64,000 nucleotides of DNA from Chara braunii (GCA_003427395.1 BFEA01000594.1:407406-471405), one strand, 5' to 3'; numbered from the stretch's first letter, positions 31,741 through 43,074 are shown. The notes: generated by a model from the sequence alone, not told the origin. Program-made: numbers and translations.

Positions 31741-33456
31741 CAGGCAGTTGCCCCCAAATGCCACACAAAGCACTCGTGCTGCCAGTGTGTGACGAGCACA
31801 CTTGAGTGTTGCTGGTTGTTGGAGGTGCTGCCTGAGGCAACGTGGAGGAGGTTGGAGATCTGCGGAGGAGCGCAAGGAGAGGAGTTGGGCAGCCATAGGC
31901 AAGGCAGGGAGCACTCTGCTCCCCTCCCCTCTAGTTGGTGCCGGTCCCAAGGGACTGACCCAGAGGCGCTGCGGGACTACGGCGATGCGGAACTGTAAAA
32001 TTTGAACCTGGGCCCAAATTTTATTAATTTTGGCCAGCAATTTTTCCCACTTTGGTGGGGAGATGCTGCCGAAATTTTACGGCAACAGGTAAGCAGCGAC
32101 AAGGTTGTTGACGGCGATACCGGCAGACCAAATCTACGGCAAGTTACTTTCCCAGTTCTGTGGGAAAGTGCTGCCGAATTTTTACGGCAGTAAGCGGCGG
32201 GCGGCTAAGCTGTTGGAAGCGGCATCAGACTGAACAAATTTGCGGTAAGTTATTTTTCCACTTCTGTGGGAAAGTGCTGCCGAATTTTTCAGCGCCAACA
32301 AAAATAATTTTAGCAGCGTTATGCTGCTGAAATTCATGGCCGTTAGGATAAACTAAGTGCAGGGGAAGTGCTGGTCGTCGACGACAACATCGGTAATTAT
32401 CGTTCTTGAGTGAGAACCAGTGGGAAAGTGACTGTTTTTTTTTTTTTTTTCCCTCGACGTCAGTAGAAGGCGGGGTGTCGTGCATTGTCCAGGTGGGACC
32501 AGTGGGACACGTGAAGGAGTCGGGCAGTACCGGCAAGGGGAGAGTGATCTATTTTTTTTGTGAGAGTCGGGAGAGGCTGTTTTGACAAACGACATCATCT
32601 GGAAGTGAAAAAGGAAGACGTGGTACTGCCTGGGACGACTTCACACTAGTGGACATCGCCGCGAACCACTCGGTACCAGTTGGTACCAACGCGGACCACT
32701 TAGATTTATTTGGCGCATACGTGGACCGTCTGGGGCTAAGCAGAACTCAAGGGACTTACCGCTTTCGTATCTGGGACTGTTGCAAGAGGTACTTGTGAGT
32801 TGAGTGTCGATCGGGCCTAGTAACCTGTGCAGTTATACCTGAAGCAGCGGTTTCTTTAACAAGGCGCGCCAGTTACTTTAAGGAAGTTGTGGTCGGAACT
32901 TTCGTTACTCAAGGTTAGTGGTTGGCATGGATCCTTCACACCTGTATGCACCCTCACGCTGTATGACCTTCTCTTTTTCTTTTGGGTACTTAGAGAAAGG
33001 TTGAAAGGAAAGAAAGTGTGACGGAGCATGCTTGTGTGGGACTCTAGGTCTGACTTCGGCGATGTTTTCGTGGTTGAACTCGTTGAATGTTGATTTTGCT
33101 ATGCATGAATGTGTGTGAAAAGGAAAAAGTACTGAAAAGAGAAATTCAAGTTTTACTGATTAAATTGTGAAGACATTGAATGTTTTCTCCTATCTTTTCT
33201 CTGTAATGTCTTCACCTGTCCGACAGAGTAACAGTCAAACTATGGATGGAGAAAGTAACCGAGGTCGGAAAAGAAATGCGAAATATAAAGAAAGGGGAAT
33301 GTGAATGAATTTAGCTATCCTTGAGGTTTCCTTTCTATCCAGAATGACCCTTTCGACCTACTTCCCATCCGAACGAGTCTCGGCTATAACTCCTTTTTCC
33401 TCTGCATTTCAGATTCGTCTAAGTTATTTCATTCGTGTTGAGGAGTTGATCTGATT
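31741..33456 (+). other. E1 leader with ~105-bp repeats
   Basis: After the TATA box come ~1.7 kb without a convincing long ORF. GCTGCCGAA recurs at 32,065, 32,170 and 32,276, each preceded by a small stem such as TTTCCCA...TGGGAAA. Splice-donor-like ACAGGTAAGC lies at 32,085-32,094. E2 has a corresponding stretch in which the repeats are 54 bp long. I read it as a long untranslated leader with introns, which is inference. Confidence 0.5.
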
Positions 33457-33651
33457 ATGAGTGTGAGGGCTCTCTCACTCCAGGAGGAAATTCGGGCGGG
33501 GGTTCGTTGCTTTAGGAGTCAGCCCTGTTATCGACACAGAGTGGACCGTTTTACGAGGGAATGCTACGTCGATTCGGTGGAGACGGCCCGACTTCTGAGA
33601 TTTGAGCTTTCGGCTCAAGCGAGGAGAAGGAGTATTCATACCTCTTCTTAG
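33457..33651 (+). CDS. E1 gene C, small hypothetical protein (64 aa)
   Basis: A short Arg-rich frame preceded 37-40 bases upstream by an acceptor-like TCTGCATTTCAG. The matching E2 locus (59,645-59,863) shares a run of ~30 identical or similar bases (GGGGGTTCGTTGC, CAGCCCTGTTATCGA). The C-terminal half is similar at protein level (SVETARLLRF versus AVEPAQLLSP), while the N-terminal halves are in different frames, so one copy carries indels. The function is unknown; it may be an exon of a longer protein. Confidence 0.45.
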   Translation: MSVRALSLQEEIRAGVRCFRSQPCYRHRVDRFTRECYVDSVETARLLRFELSAQARRRSIHTSS

Positions 33652-33943
33652 AGGGTGGGACATTCGACGATTAAAGAATCGGAATTGGTTTTTCCTTCAC
33701 CTTTATACAGGGAAAATACTAAAAATTAATATCATTTTGAGTGGTCACCTTAGATGTCACTAACGTATGGGGAACTGGTGTCAAAAGAAGCCCAACTCAT
33801 GTACCTACTAGTGTCTGAGGAAGTGCGAATATGCACTACTCTTTCGTGGTTGGACTGTGAAATAAAAATCATGGCTCATAAAAAGAGGATAAGGGTAAAA
33901 GAGTTATGATTTCATAAACTTATTCGTGCTTTCTCCTTTCCAG

Positions 33944-34378
33944 ATGTCTACGGTGACAGCCATTATCATGCTTTTTCCAGGCAGGGAGGTTGCCACAAGA
34001 TATATAGTGCAGACAGGAAGGTGAGGGGTAATCTTAGAACAACTCGGTCCAATGGTCTACGAACCGATTGCTGTGTTTCCTTCAGGACGGGAGTTGCGGA
34101 TGGATCACGACACGACAAGGGATCCACCACGAACTTTCTTATTTATCACCTCAACTTATCAACAGATTCTCGAACCAAGCTTCGTCAGAATTAGACGGTC
34201 AGGTTGGGACAACCTGCACATAATATTTCGATACGAGGAGAATGAGTTGCATGTTCATTTCAATCATGAGATAAGATGGATGTGTCTGCGACTCGTTCTG
34301 TATTACAATGCCCACGTAGGTCCGTTTGACGAGATTGAGTTCATGGAGCGAATTCTGACCAACCGCGTCGAAAATTAA
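33944..34378 (+). pseudogene. E1 gene A (copy A1), hypothetical protein with one in-frame stop
   Basis: The start ATG follows directly on TTTCTCCTTTCCAG, a very good splice acceptor. The frame is 144 codons with a single TGA at codon 27 and is otherwise open. It aligns in frame with E2 gene A (MVYEPIAVFPS against LVYNPLEVYSE, and CLRLVLYYNAHVGPFD against FLHIILHLNDLHGPFG), so the family is protein-coding. I recognise no domain. The stop means this copy yields at most fragments unless it is read through. Confidence 0.6.
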
Positions 34379-34677
34379 GGAATAGAAAGGTTTGACATAG
34401 CCATCTATTGGAACTGACTAGGTTACCTGCGACGACTCCTTGGCGCGTAAAATAAATCAATCGTATAAAGAAATAAAAGCAACTCCAAATATTTTGGTCG
34501 AATTGCAATCCTTTTTAACCAAAGTTTATTCGAATTTTACAAATGACGTGCGGGACAGTGATAGTAACTCGTTTTCACAAACGCGAGGAGGCAAGCGAAT
34601 GGATATCAAGCCCTGGAAATAACATGATCGGCTTAATACAGTCAGGATGACTAGTATACGATCCGTCTATCATGTTT

Positions 34678-34872
34678 NNNNNNNNNNNNNNNNNNNNNNN
34701 NNNNNNNNNNNNNNNNNNNNNNNNNNNNNNNNNNNNNNNNNNNNNNNNNNNNNNNNNNNNNNNNNNNNNNNNNNNNNNNNNNNNNNNNNNNNNNNNNNNN
34801 NNNNNNNNNNNNNNNNNNNNNNNNNNNNNNNNNNNNNNNNNNNNNNNNNNNNNNNNNNNNNNNNNNNNNNNN
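34678..34872. other. Assembly gap (195 N)
   Basis: An unbroken N run. The first copy of the 4.4-kb tandem duplication begins exactly at its right edge. Confidence 0.99.
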
Positions 34873-35016
34873 CACGAGCTGCATGGACTCTTCGATTATG
34901 TTCCTCATTATCGTCGGACTCCAGATGACAGATTTCGGCGCTTCAGACGGATTGTTTTCTCTGTGGCAAAGTTCGAACCCGAGGAGCGTCGATTGTTTTC
35001 GCTGATCAACTCTTAA
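34873..35016 (+). pseudogene. E1 gene A2, 3' end of a second gene A copy
   Basis: The coding frame emerges from the N gap as HELHGLFDYVPHYRR and runs to a TAA at 35,014-35,016. It aligns with the C-terminus of E2 gene A (NDLHGPFGLLHHVRR). Because A1 upstream already has its own C-terminus, E1 seems to have had two tandem A genes. The start is lost in the gap. Confidence 0.6.
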
Positions 35017-35037
35017 TTGTGGTTTTCTTGTGAGCAG

Positions 35038-35555
35038 ATGGACGGCGGACGACGAGATCTTACCATGGCAAAATATCTTATTGTTAGCAACGCATAGGAG
35101 GACGACATAATCAGAGGAGATAATAAACTTTTGCGGGTTCGAGATGATACTCCTACCCAGTGGATTTCCCTTCATCGGGTTACTCCGAAACGACGAGGGA
35201 TTTTTCCCCATCTTTCGTGCGGATTTCCGGACCAACACGGCACGAACTCCTGAAGAGTTTCATGGTCATACTTTGTACTTCCACCGCGCGAGCAACCTCC
35301 AGTGTCTCTCTCGAGTCATTGTAAGTATTAAGATTACCTCTTCCAAAAGACGTTTCGGCGTTATCCGGATCCGGGGCACAGAGACCCGACACTTATTTGG
35401 ACTTAATCGACCTCTTCGAGTCATATGGTTCTCGGATAGTTAGAGTTATGCGAGGTGAACGGATAACAACCCTGGTATTCGACGACGACGAGCATGCTCG
35501 ATTGGACTTGTTTGAGGCTAAGGTGTGTGGAGGACGACAAATTTACCAGGGTTAG
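35038..35555 (+). pseudogene. E1 gene B, copy 1 (broken)
   Basis: The ATG follows TTTTCTTGTGAGCAG, an acceptor-like sequence. The frame begins MDGGRRDLTMAKYL, parallel to MSGGRRDLTQARYL of E2 gene B, but stops at codon 20, and a frameshift follows near codon 45. From there GFFP...TLYFHRASNLQCLSRVIVS continues in another frame. A ~36-bp deletion removes the segment equivalent to VWKLASRMTSLY. The last part reads VFDDDEHARLDLFEA and ends GGRQIYQG at TAG 35,553-35,555. Protein-level conservation despite nucleotide divergence points to past selection. Confidence 0.7.
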
Positions 35556-36102
35556 ACATCGTTTTTTGACAATCTTACTCGGATTCTGAGAAAACACCTC
35601 GCATAGACTAATCTCATTGAGGAAGCCATATGACTTATGGCTTCATGAGGTAATAAAAAAAAAAAAAAAACACTCCATGTAGATAGGACCGCCGGATGGA
35701 TAGTATTCAAGTTACCCCGATGATTTCACTATCATGCTTTGACATTGAGGGGTAAATACATAAGAAAGAAAAAGTCAATAAATACGTTTTATCGGTCTGA
35801 AGTTACCTTTAGACATTTTTGCAGGAAACAAGTAAGGAAAATTTTAAGGTACATCTTACAGGGCAACCTAAAGCACGACCATAAAAAACAGACACAAAAA
35901 GGTCTGACTATAAACATCAATTTAAAAAATTGAAAAAATTTACTCTAATACGTTTTCAACAAGGAAGTTTTTTGTGTTTTGAGACTACGACAACGACAAG
36001 CAGAAATTACGTTAGCGTGATCTTTTCATCAGACCAAATCAATTGTATATTGTGCTGAATTTTCGCAGTTGTGATTGATGAGATGATTGACTGAAAGGAA
36101 AT

Positions 36103-36163
36103 TTATATATATATGTATATATGTATATATATATGTGTAAATATATATATATATATATAATGC
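36103..36163. repeat. AT-dinucleotide microsatellite
   Basis: TATATATATGTATATATG-type runs of ~60 bases, repeated in the tandem copy at 40,570-40,627. Confidence 0.9.
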
Positions 36164-36390
36164 TTAATTTAAGTATTGTATGTATGAGACTAGAATTAAG
36201 TTCTGGTTTTCATGCTTGATTGAGACCGCCCTAGTCGACCAGCGTACACTTCATCCTTAGGAGATAAGTGCCCTAAGTAACAAACGANGTCCGGGTTCAA
36301 TAGGTGTTTTAATCGCTTGTACCTATACCAGAGCAAGCGAGCAAACGCCCTCGGCTGACTCACCTCTGCAATTTCGTGTAAAAGTTTTCG

Positions 36391-36470
36391 CACGTGGTCG
36401 GTAGCTCAGTGGGGATAAGCCCCTAAGGGTGGTGACAATTCCTTAGGGAAGAAACCCTATGCCCCGCGGG
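36391..36470 (+). ncRNA. E1 3' stem-loop module (copy 1)
   Basis: GGTAGCTCAGTGGGG, similar to a tRNA A box, is followed by a stem CCCTAAGGG (36,421-36,429), loop TGGTGACAAT and TCCTTAGGG (36,440-36,448), then GCCCCGCGGG, whose CCCC can pair with the upstream GGGG. Homologous modules occur at 62,043-62,125, at 44,060-44,140 on the other strand and at ~50,610-50,690, with paired changes in the stem. No B box was found. It lies ~245 bp from the right end of E1. Confidence 0.6.
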
Positions 36471-36876
36471 AACCTATCCTGTCGTATGAGACCACGGGAT
36501 GTACATTTGGCACGCCCGGTTAGTGCTGCAAAGGGATAACACGACCATGACCGTCTCGGTAACTCGTGAGATTATTTATGCGTCATCCCCAAGTTGTTTC
36601 TCTATATTTTGTTTTATTTATCTCCTGCGTGACATGCCCGGGAGGGCTCCTGCCTCTTCGTGATAAAAAGTGGGGGGGCGATGCGCTCGACGGCGGGACA
36701 AATNCCGACCCTGCATGACCCTGCAAGGTGGGGGTAACTTCCCATTACCTCGTTGCCCCACTTCCCTCAACTTTCCAACCCTAACCCGAAGTAGTAGCCC
36801 TCCCACCGTGACTTAGATTAGGGTTGGAGTGACAAAGTCGACTTTCATCAGCCTGTAGAATCTACTTCGATACCAA

Positions 36877-37950
36877 TGTTACGATCCTCGCCAATTTCGA
36901 AGTGCAAAATCACGAGAATGCACAATTTCGTCCAATTGCAAAAATAAATGAATCAACTTGAGCGGAAAGAGACANAGAAAGAAAAAAAAAAAAAAAAACA
37001 AGATGTACACCTACGAAGACCAATGATAATTCCCCTTTATTCTTGCCAATCAAACTCCTTTTTTTCTCCTCCCCTCTTATTTAAACAATAAATAATAATG
37101 ATGACGATGGATGGCATTACCAGAATCATTGTGTGAATCCCTTTTCTACTTGCCAGCACAACTTGAGGTCCACCATAGTCATGGTCGCCCTTCTCCTTCC
37201 TCTTTGTTGAGGTCGTGGTTATGACGGACTACTAGGGCCTGACCCAGACGTGCAAAAGAAAACGCAAAGCAGTTGTGGCCACTTCCACTCAAGCCGCCAT
37301 GCCTTACTCTGCCTCGAAGCTTCTTGGTGCAGCTCTACCCCAACGGGGGACTTCCAGATGCAGCGCTCACCAAGGTAATGAAGAAGACGCCCACTATAGA
37401 GAAGGAAGTACCCCTGACGCTCCCTTTTCCTAGCCCCTTCTTCCAACTCCTCCTAGTCACGCTCCTCTACCATAACCATGGAGGAGAGTTGGGTGCTCCT
37501 TTTTCCCAAAAGCACAATACACCAGTGTTTCTCCACCACACACAACAGCATCACGTCACCCAAATTTGCACGCAACAAATGAGGAAGAGTTATTCGCTGG
37601 TCCCGGTTATATAGCGAGGCAACAACCTCCTTCAGCGGTGACTTCCAGGTCTCGCAGCCTCCAAGCAACCAGCACCCTCTCCCTTGAGGAGGCAAACATC
37701 ATTGTAAACTATGATATCGTTCGCACAGGCCGTCTTCTTCTGCTCGGCCTCCAGTCCTCGACACATATACAGCTTCTTGAGAGGTATCGACCTACCAACT
37801 ACAGAGTGTTTTTCACCGATGCTCCAAGTGTCGCGGACCTACTCCACCACTCGAGTGTTTTCCCCGCTGCAACCCTTACGACCACAGGTAAGCACCGGTC
37901 GTGCGGGACCTTCCAACAAACAAGTGCCCTTACGGGTCATACACACACCA
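36877..37950 (-). mobile_element. Truncated LTR of the LTR-B family (copy 1)
   Basis: Homologous to the LTR at 16,788-18,350 in the same orientation, from its CGTAACA end (plus-strand TGTTACGATCCTCGCC) for about 1.07 kb. The similarity then stops near GTGCCCTTACGGGTCA, so ~400 bp of the LTR are missing. The neighbouring tandem copy repeats it at 41,344-42,417. ORFs inside are not conserved among family members. Confidence 0.8.
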
Positions 37951-38005
37951 CTCGTTCATTCATCCAGCTATTGGTAGTTCGCCCTTCGAATCCGAGCATG
38001 GCTCA

Positions 38006-38158
38006 CCGATCACATCGCCATCTGACACTGTCATTCCATGGACGACCGAAAGCGACGACCACCTCGCTTTCATTCGACAGATGCACGAGCTTCTTGTCAA
38101 GGCACGANAACAGATGTCGAAGATGCAACTACGCATGAGNNGTCAAACCAATCTTTAG
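38006..38158 (+). CDS. Short hypothetical frame with ambiguous bases
   Basis: One frame reads SEHGSPITSPSDTVIPWTTE, then SDDHLAFIRQMHELLVKARx, and ends after three ambiguous bases. The acidic and amphipathic pattern looks protein-like and is retained in the tandem copy (42,473-42,625). It could be the start of a gag-like protein; I do not recognise it. Confidence 0.25.
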   Translation, partial: PITSPSDTVIPWTTESDDHLAFIRQMHELLVKARXQMSKMQLRMXXQTNL

Positions 38159-38431
38159 CGTCTTCCTTATCCGTTTCATGCGAGCGACCTCGTTTGGTCN
38201 CCGTCGTGGAATTCAGCCTCAAGTAAGATTTCTCTCACAAGATCCTTCCAAAATGGATGGGGCCTTGACGCATAGTAGCACCCATTGGTGACGCACCGGA
38301 AGGGCCCTCATTTGTAATTCAGGTGCCCGCCTACTTGCCCGTCTACCCAGTCTTTTGTTGTTCGAAGTTGACTATTTTCGTTTCGGGGAAACGTGACGAC
38401 TTTTCCGAGCGACGATCGCAAGACACCCTCC

Positions 38432-38605
38432 ATGGATGGTTTTCAGGAGGTCCGCGACATCATCTCGCAGTGGCGCTATGGCAATAAGTCGACGGAGTGT
38501 TTGGTATACATTTCCTATTCTAGCCATAATGCTGACGGTCGATTGATTCGTGCGGAACTCCAGGCTACGACCCAAGATGTCCTTGCAAGTTACGAACACA
38601 AATAG
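38432..38605 (+). CDS. Short hypothetical protein, tandem copy 1 (57 aa)
   Basis: Starts MDGFQEVRDIISQWRYGNKS and ends TTQDVLASYEHK. The tandem partner at 42,901-43,074 keeps the frame although several residues differ. Upstream, the copies differ by a 2-bp indel; in copy 2 the frame opens ~110 bases earlier. The function is unknown. Confidence 0.35.
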   Translation: MDGFQEVRDIISQWRYGNKSTECLVYISYSSHNADGRLIRAELQATTQDVLASYEHK

Positions 38606-38861
38606 TAAGGCAAGCCGACACCTTCGGCTCCACACCATACTCGTGTCCAGATTCCACCATCGGATCGTTAGCTTCGCCCTCGCCCACTAGCAAGCCTGAT
38701 TTAATAAGGAAGGGTGGGTGTTGCATGATGTGCCTGCATACAGGCCTCATTTTGGGGGTCAAACAGTTGTAAAGGGCGCCCAATCCAGGCACACAACCTA
38801 GAGACCCACAACCATTTCTAAGGCCACATGTTCATATTTGAGTCAACATTTGTTTATTTAT

Positions 38862-39089
38862 TTAATTTTACTGACTCGAGACCTGTTCTATTTTTATTTC
38901 CTTCAAGACCTCATTTCGGATTTGAAATATGTCCAAACAGACTTATGGTCTGTTCAAACCAATGCCTCGTTTTGGGCCTCCTCCATTTGCGGCCAGACCT
39001 TTTCAGGCGAGGTTCGACTTCGTCCGGTAGTGGACATTCTCTGTTGGATTAGCAAGGAAGGTTTGGACATCCAGGAGGGACCCAGGTAA
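38862..39089 (+). CDS. Possible exon with splice-donor-like end, tandem copy 1
   Basis: The frame contains DLISDLKYVQTDLWSVQTN and then VVDILCWISKEGLDIQEGPR, and ends exactly at ACCCAGGTAAGTCG, a near-consensus donor. An acceptor-like TTTCCTTCAAG lies at ~38,900. The same segment is kept at 43,331-43,557, with one ambiguous base in the donor of copy 2. I do not recognise the protein. Confidence 0.35.
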   Translation, partial: LILLTRDLFYFYFLQDLISDLKYVQTDLWSVQTNASFWASSICGQTFSGEVRLRPVVDILCWISKEGLDIQEGPR

Positions 39090-39303
39090 GTCGTCGTAGG
39101 CCAGGACCAGAGGAGCATGATTTTTTTCTTGCAACCCGGGTCGTGGATCGGCCTCACGATCACGCAACTCAGATTGCAAGCCATGGGCACACCAGCTTGG
39201 CTCAATCCTATGGATAGTTGGGCCAGTCCAGTTCCATACACATAGAGTTGGAGTAGCTCACTTCTTGAGCGATACTTTGTTGGAGCATCACACGATTCAG
39301 CGN

Positions 39304-39447
39304 CACGAGCTGCATGGACTCTTCGATTATGTTCCTCATTATCGTCGGACTCCAGATGACAGATTTCGGCGCTTCAGACGGATTGTTTTCTCTGTGGCAA
39401 AGTTCGAACCCGAGGAGCGTCGATTGTTTTCGCTGATCAACTCTTAA
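39304..39447 (+). pseudogene. E1 gene A2, tandem copy 2
   Basis: Identical in sequence to the fragment at 34,873-35,016 apart from its left border, which here adjoins the end of tandem copy 1 through one ambiguous base (39,303). Ends in TAA. Confidence 0.6.
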
Positions 39448-39468
39448 TTGTGGTTTTCTTGTGAGCAG

Positions 39469-40020
39469 ATGGACGGCGGACGACGAGATCTTACCATGGC
39501 AAAATATCTTATTGTTAGCAACGCATAGGAGGACGACATAATCAGAGGAGATAATAAACTTTTGCGGGTTCGAGATGATACTCCTACCCAGTGGATTTCC
39601 CTTCATCGGGTTACTCCGAAACGACGAGGGATTTTTCCCCATCTTTCNTGCGGATTTCCGGACCAACACGGCACGAACTCCTGAAGAGTTTCATGGTCAT
39701 ACTTTGTACTTCCACCGCGTGAACAACCTCCAGTGTCTCTCTCGAGTCATTGTAAGTATTAANATTACCTCTTCCAATAAACGTTTCGACGTTATCCGGA
39801 TCCGAGGCACAGAGACCCGACACTTATTTGGACTTAATCGACCTCTTCGAGTCATAGTGTGGAGACTAGTCTCACGGATGACCTCTCTCTATGGTTTCGG
39901 ATAGTTAGAGTTATGCGAGGTGAACGGATAACAACCCTCGTATTCGATGACGACGAGCATGCTCGATTGGACTTGTTTGAGGCTCAGGTGTGTGGAGGAC
40001 GACAAATTTACCAGGGTTAG
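39469..40020 (+). pseudogene. E1 gene B, tandem copy 2 (broken, no deletion)
   Basis: It has the same start and the same codon-20 stop as copy 1, and the same frameshift near codon 45, but keeps the segment IVWRLVSRMTSLY that copy 1 has lost. From FIGLL to RMTSLY it is roughly 60% identical to E2 gene B by eye, including TLYFHR and NLQCLSRVIVS. Two ambiguous bases fall inside. It ends at TAG 40,018-40,020. Confidence 0.7.
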
Positions 40021-40857
40021 ACATCGTTTTTTGACAATCTTACTCGGATTCCGAGAAAACACCTCGCATAGACTAATCCCATTGAGGAAGCCATATGACT
40101 TATGGNTGCATGAGGTAATAAAAAAAAAAAAAAAAACACTCCATGTAGATAGGACCGCCGGATGGATAGTATTCGAGTTACCCTGATGATTTCACTATCA
40201 TGCTTTGACATTGAGGGGTAAATACATAAGAAAGAAAAAGTCAATAAATACGTTTCATCGGTCTGAAGTTACCTTTAGACATTTTTGCAGGAAACAAGTA
40301 AGGAAAATTTTTAAGGTACATCTTACAGGGCAACCTAAAACACGACCATAAAAAACAGACACAAAAAGGTCTGACTATAAACATCAATTTAAAAAATTGA
40401 AAAAATTTACTCTAATACGTTTTCAACAAGGAAGTTTTTTGTGTTTTGAGACTACGACAACGACAAGCAGAAATTACGTTAGCGTGATCTTTTCATCAGA
40501 CCAAATCAATTGTATATTGTGCTGAATTTTCGCAGTTGTGATTGATGAGATGATTGACTGAAAGGAAATTTATATATATATGTATATATGTATATATATA
40601 TGTGTAAATATATATATATATATATAATGCTTAATTTAAGTATTGTATGTATGAGACTAGAATTAAGTTCTGGTTTTCATGCTTGATTGAGACCGCCCTA
40701 GTCGACCAGCGTACACTTCATCCTTAGGAGATAAGTGCCCTAAGTAACAAACGACGTCCGGGTTCAATAGGTGTTTTAATCGCTTGTACCTATACCAGAG
40801 CAAGCGAGCAAACGCCCTCGGCTGACTCACCTCTGCAATTTCGTGTAAAAGTTTTCG

Positions 40858-40937
40858 CACGTGGTCGGTAGCTCAGTGGGGATAAGCCCCTAAGGGTGGT
40901 GACAATTCCTTAGGGAAGAAACCCTATGCCCCGCAGG
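40858..40937 (+). ncRNA. E1 3' stem-loop module (tandem copy 2)
   Basis: Equivalent to 36,391-36,470, with the same stem CCCTAAGGG/TCCTTAGGG. The right end of the element lies at 41,158 (GCGCTCGAC), followed by GGCGGG as in copy 1. Confidence 0.6.
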
Positions 40938-41343
40938 AACCTATCCTGTCGTATGAGACCACGGGATGTACATTTGGCATGCCCGGTTAGTGCTGCAAAG
41001 GGATAACACGACCACGACCGTCTCGGTAACTCGTGAGATTATTTATGCGTCATCCCCAAGTTGTTTCTCTATATTTTGTTTTATTTATCTCCTGCGTGAC
41101 ATGCCCGGGAGGGCTCCTNCCTCTTCGTGATAAAAAGTGGGGGGGCGATGCGCTCGACGGCGGGACAAATNCCGACCCTGCATGACCCTGCAAGGTGGGG
41201 GTAACTTCCCATTACCTCGTTGCCCCACTTCCCTCAACTTTCCAACCCTAACCCGAAGTAGTAGCCCTCCCACCGTGACTTAGATTAGGGTTGGAGTGAC
41301 AAAGTCGACTTTCATCAGCCTGTAGAATCTACTTCGATACCAA

Positions 41344-42417
41344 TGTTACGATCCTCGCCAATTTCGAAGTGCAAAATCACGAGAACGCACAATGTCGTCC
41401 AATTGCAAAAATAAATGAATCAACTTGAGGGGAAAGAGACAGAGAAAGAAGAAGAAAAAAAAAAAGAAGATATACACCAACGAAGACCAATGATAATTCC
41501 CCCTTATTCTTGCCAATCAAACTCCTTTTTTTCTTCTCCCCTCTTATTTAAACAATAAATAATAATGATGACGATGGATGGCATTACCAGAATCATTGTG
41601 TGAATCCCTTTTCTACTTGCCAGCACAACTTGAGGTCCACCATAGTCATGGTCGCCCTTCTCCTTCCTCTTTGTTGAGGTCGAGGTTATGACGGACTACT
41701 AGGGCCTGACCCAGACGTGCAAAAGACAACGCAAAGCAGTTGTGGCCACTTCCACTCAGGCCGCCATGCCTTACTCTGCCTCGAAGCTTCTTGGTGCAGC
41801 TCTACCCCAACGGGGGACTTCCAGATGCAGCGCTCACCAAGGTAATGAAGAAGACGCCCACTATAGAGAAGGAAGTACCCTTGACGCTCCCTTTTCCTAG
41901 CCCCTTCTTCCAACTCCTCCTAGTCGCGCTCCTCTACCATAACCATGGAGGAGAGTTGGGTGCTCCTTCTTCCCAAAAGCACAATACACCAGTGTTTCTC
42001 CACCACACACAACAGCATCACGTCACCCAAACTTGCACGCAACAAATGAGGAAGAGTTATTCGCTGGTCCCGGTTATATAGCGAGGCAATAACCTCCTTC
42101 AGCGGTGACTTCCAGGTCTCGCAGCCTCCAAGCAACCAGCACCCTCTCCCTTGAGGAGGCAAACATCATTGCAAACTATGATATCGTTCGCACAGGCCGT
42201 CTTCTTCTGCTCGGCCTCCAGTCCTCGACACATATACAGCTACTTGAGAGGTATCGACCTACCAACTACAGAGTGTTTTTCACCGATGCTCCAAGTGTCG
42301 CGGACCTACTCCACCACTCGAGTGTTTTCCCCGCTGCAACCCTTACGACCACAGGTAAGCACCGGTCGTGCGGGACCTTCCAACAAACAAGTGCCCTTAC
42401 GGGTCATACACACACCA
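41344..42417 (-). mobile_element. Truncated LTR of the LTR-B family (tandem copy 2)
   Basis: Tandem partner of the fragment at 36,877-37,950, differing at a small number of bases and in an A/G-rich tract near 41,450. Confidence 0.8.
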
Positions 42418-42789
42418 CTCGTTCATTCATCCAGCTATTGGTAGTTCGCCCTTCGAATCCGAGCATGGCTCACCGATCACATCGCCATCTGACACTGTCA
42501 TTCCATGGACGACCGAAAGCGACGACCACCTCGCTTTCATTCGACAGATGCACGAGCTTCTTGTCAAGGCACGANAACAGATGTCGAAGATGCAACTACG
42601 CATGAGNNGTCAAACCAATCTTTAGCGTCTTCCTTATCCGTTTCATGCGAGCGACCTCGTTTGGTCNCCGTCGTGGAATTCAGCCTCAAGTAAGATTTCT
42701 CTCACAAGATCCTTCCAAAATGGATGGGGCCTTGACGCATAGTAGCACCCATTGGTGACGCACCGGAAGGGCCCTCATTTGTAATTCAG

Positions 42790-43074
42790 GTGCCCGCCTA
42801 CTTGCCCGTCTACCCAGTCTTTTGTTGTTCGAAGTTGACTATTTTCGTTTCGGGGAAACGTGACGACTTTTCCGAGCGACGATCGCAAGACACACCCTCC
42901 ATGGATGGTTTTCAGGAGGTCCGCGACATCATCTCGCAGCGGCGCTATGGCAATAAGCCGACGAAGTGTTTGGTATACATTTTCTATTCTAGCCATAATG
43001 CTGACCGTCGATTGATTCGTGCGGAACTCCAGGCTACGACCCAAGATGTCCTTGCAAGTTACGAACACAAATAG
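42790..43074 (+). CDS. Short hypothetical protein, tandem copy 2 (up to 94 aa)
   Basis: Contains MDGFQEVRDIISQRRYGNKP from 42,901 and ends TTQDVLASYEHK. Compared with copy 1 the frame is open further upstream (KLTIFVSGKRDDFSERRSQD), because a 2-bp difference restores it. Five or more residue differences from copy 1. Unrecognised. Confidence 0.35.
   Translation: MPAYLPVYPVFCCSKLTIFVSGKRDDFSERRSQDTPSMDGFQEVRDIISQRRYGNKPTKCLVYIFYSSHNADRRLIRAELQATTQDVLASYEHK

Larger units (their letters stand above)
28140..36691 (+). mobile_element. Element E1: multi-gene element of unknown type with inverted ends
   Basis: The left end is GTCGGGACAG and the right end GCGCTCGAC; the flanks are GGCGGT on the left and GGCGGG on the right (5 of 6 identical). 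A hairpin sits just inside the left end (CAGAAACCCT at 28,147-28,156 with AGGGTATCTG at 28,161-28,170). The order inside is: tRNA-like inverted repeats, a U6-like module, two 840-bp units, a hairpin array with TATA box, a repetitive leader, small genes C, A and B, and a 3' stem-loop module. E2 (56,054-62,325) has the same order. There are no LTRs, and I recognise no transposase or polymerase. A 195-N gap interrupts it, and its right third is repeated in the adjoining tandem copy. Confidence 0.7.

Noticed and set aside
37968-37990. TGGTAGTTCGCC after the truncated LTR as a primer-binding site
   Set aside because: The LTR family runs on the opposite strand, shown by the integrase and polypurine tract beside the copy at 16,788-18,350, so a primer site cannot lie here.
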